A stretch of 6,387 nucleotides of DNA from Acidobacteriota bacterium (GTDB taxonomy: Bacteria; Acidobacteriota; Terriglobia; Terriglobales; Acidobacteriaceae): positions 1 to 6,387 of the forward strand of contig JAJXXG010000622.1 of NCBI GenBank assembly GCA_021781255.1, given 5' to 3'. Position 1 is the stretch's first letter; the number at the start of each line of letters is the position of its first letter. This document shows positions 5,327 to 6,387 of the stretch, piece by piece. The notes beneath the pieces are model-generated. The model was not told the origin of the DNA. It worked only from the letters and a program-made list of their open reading frames with translations, and did not search any database. Both the position numbers and the translations under genes were made by a program.

Positions 5327-6387
5327 TCATGGTGTTGCCAAAGCCTCAGCCGGGGCCGATCGCTGGCTTCGGTTGCCGTGTGTGTCCACTGCGCGCACCG
5401 CATAACGATATCTGTGCCCGGGTTGCGCGGTGGTGTCGGAGTAGGCTGGAACGCTGATCGGATCGGCAGGGGAAATCTGCTGCCATGGGCCATCGTCCTG
5501 ACTTCGATCCACAAGATATCCGGCAAGATCCGGCTCGGTATCGGGCATCCAGGACAGGTCCATCGTATGCGTGGCCGCGGTAAAGACGATGCCCAGACCG
5601 CGGGGCACGGACGGGGCAAAGATATCCGTTGTATCCACAGTCACCGCAGCGCTCACCGGCCCCGCCAGCTCTGCTGTTGCGTCGCGTTTGGCATCACTTG
5701 CAGCCAATGTTGTCGGGGTAAATTGCGCTGGCAGCGCAACGAACCGCTGCGCGGTGTAGCTGTACTCTTCGTCAAAGCGGGCCTGGCGATCCACGGCTCC
5801 AGCCGGGCCAGAGCGTGCAGGCGCATCAACGACGAGGTCTTCGTCAGCCGGCTCGGGCGGCAGCCCGACCATCGAGGTTGGCTTGGGAGAATTGGCTCCG
5901 CGCGAGGCTGGCTGTGCAGCGCGCAGCACGTGGCGATGGAGACGGATGGCTGTTGCCGTGCCGTCCGATTGCCAGCGCAGGATAACGCCGCCGGCGCTGG
6001 CGCTGGCGACCAGGCCCACGACGGCAGCCGGCGCGGCACCGGCAGCGGCGACGGCGATGTTGGAGGATCCTGCGGTGTGTCCTTTGCGATTCCGCAGCAT
6101 CACCCAGTACAGGAGCGGACGGGCCGGGCCAGCAGTAAGCCAGGCAGGCAGCGCATCAGTGAGGATCGATTCTGTTCCGGGCTTCACGGTTTGCCGCAGC
6201 AGAGGAAGACAGTGGGCGCTGGCTTTGGCCGTGGTGGACGGAGTGGACTCGGAGCGGCAAAGATCAGCTTCCATCTCCTGCTGGAAAGCCGAGATCGACT
6301 GCTTATCCGTGGTCTTGGTCGGATTGGTCCACCGCAGGGTCACGATATCCCCCGCCCTTGTGGCGGCAAGGTTCGTCACAGGATCAG
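5327..6387 (-). CDS. Fibronectin type III domain protein, N-terminus beyond the right edge
   Basis: This frame is open to the window edge. The GTG at 6379 is followed upstream by in-frame codons for Pro and Asp, so it is probably internal and the true start is missing. Residue numbers here count from that GTG. About 350 residues form three FN3-like beta-sandwich units. Unit 1 (1 to about 112) contains VTLRWTNPTKTTD (13-25) and ends LLYWVMLRNRKG...SNIAVA. Unit 2 (about 118-248) has GGVILRWQSDG, an Ala/Pro-rich insertion (about 153-200) and YSYTAQRF. Unit 3 (about 253-348) is the clearest, with APSVPRGL, LSWMPDTEPDLAGYLVDRS and YRYAVRAVDTHGNRS. No catalytic motif is visible. Related acidobacterial proteins, as I recall them, start with a lipoprotein signal; that part lies outside the window, so secretion is inferred. 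It probably heads or joins a transcription unit with the FAH-family gene. Its role is unknown, perhaps envelope-surface binding or scaffolding. Confidence 0.8.
   Translation of the reverse strand, partial: DPVTNLAATRAGDIVTLRWTNPTKTTDKQSISAFQQEMEADLCRSESTPSTTAKASAHCLPLLRQTVKPGTESILTDALPAWLTAGPARPLLYWVMLRNRKGHTAGSSNIAVAAAGAAPAAVVGLVASASAGGVILRWQSDGTATAIRLHRHVLRAAQPASRGANSPKPTSMVGLPPEPADEDLVVDAPARSGPAGAVDRQARFDEEYSYTAQRFVALPAQFTPTTLAASDAKRDATAELAGPVSAAVTVDTTDIFAPSVPRGLGIVFTAATHTMDLSWMPDTEPDLAGYLVDRSQDDGPWQQISPADPISVPAYSDTTAQPGHRYRYAVRAVDTHGNRSQRSAPAEALATP

Overview
This is a GC-rich bacterial chromosomal segment of ordinary housekeeping and metabolic genes. It holds five complete protein genes and one gene cut by the right edge. 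The GC-rich codon use, the solitary PhoU with its C-terminal FWIRG motif, and the fibronectin-type-III protein with the signature 'LRWTNPTKTTD' resemble soil Acidobacteriota (Terriglobia/Acidobacteriaceae). That placement is inferred from remembered family resemblance, not from a search. I see no RNA genes, insertion sequences, CRISPR arrays or prophage genes.

Layout, left to right. Positions 1-260 hold no confident gene. They contain a five-unit 11-bp tandem repeat (14-74) and a perfect 16-bp palindrome (204-219) just ahead of a + strand MFS transporter of the sialate/lactate:H+ symporter type (261-1523). A convergent gap with weak dyads follows. Next come a - strand flavin reductase (1594-2271), a divergent intergenic region with a 12-bp palindrome and a duplicated Shine-Dalgarno, and phoU on the + strand (2479-3150). 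A strong dyad (3234-3279) separates phoU from the convergent - strand transaldolase (3304-4299). A 189-bp region with three inverted repeats lies between transaldolase and a - strand fumarylacetoacetate-hydrolase-family enzyme (4489-5286). That enzyme follows, after a 40-bp gap, an FN3-repeat protein (5327 to the right edge, N-terminus missing).

How the genes relate. The FN3 gene and the FAH-family gene are probably co-transcribed, and transaldolase may follow from its own promoter. The transporter (monocarboxylate uptake), the FAH-family enzyme (2-oxo-acid or C-C bond hydrolysis), the flavin reductase (reduced flavin supply) and transaldolase (pentose phosphate pathway) all belong to central or peripheral carbon metabolism. 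The genes are nevertheless in separate transcription units, so no single pathway can be claimed. PhoU is a phosphate-signalling protein found here without pst transporter genes.

I did not find a convincing undescribed system. The most interesting signals are in the intergenic DNA: two perfect palindromes, the 11-bp tandem array, the duplicated ribosome binding site and the structured region upstream of transaldolase.
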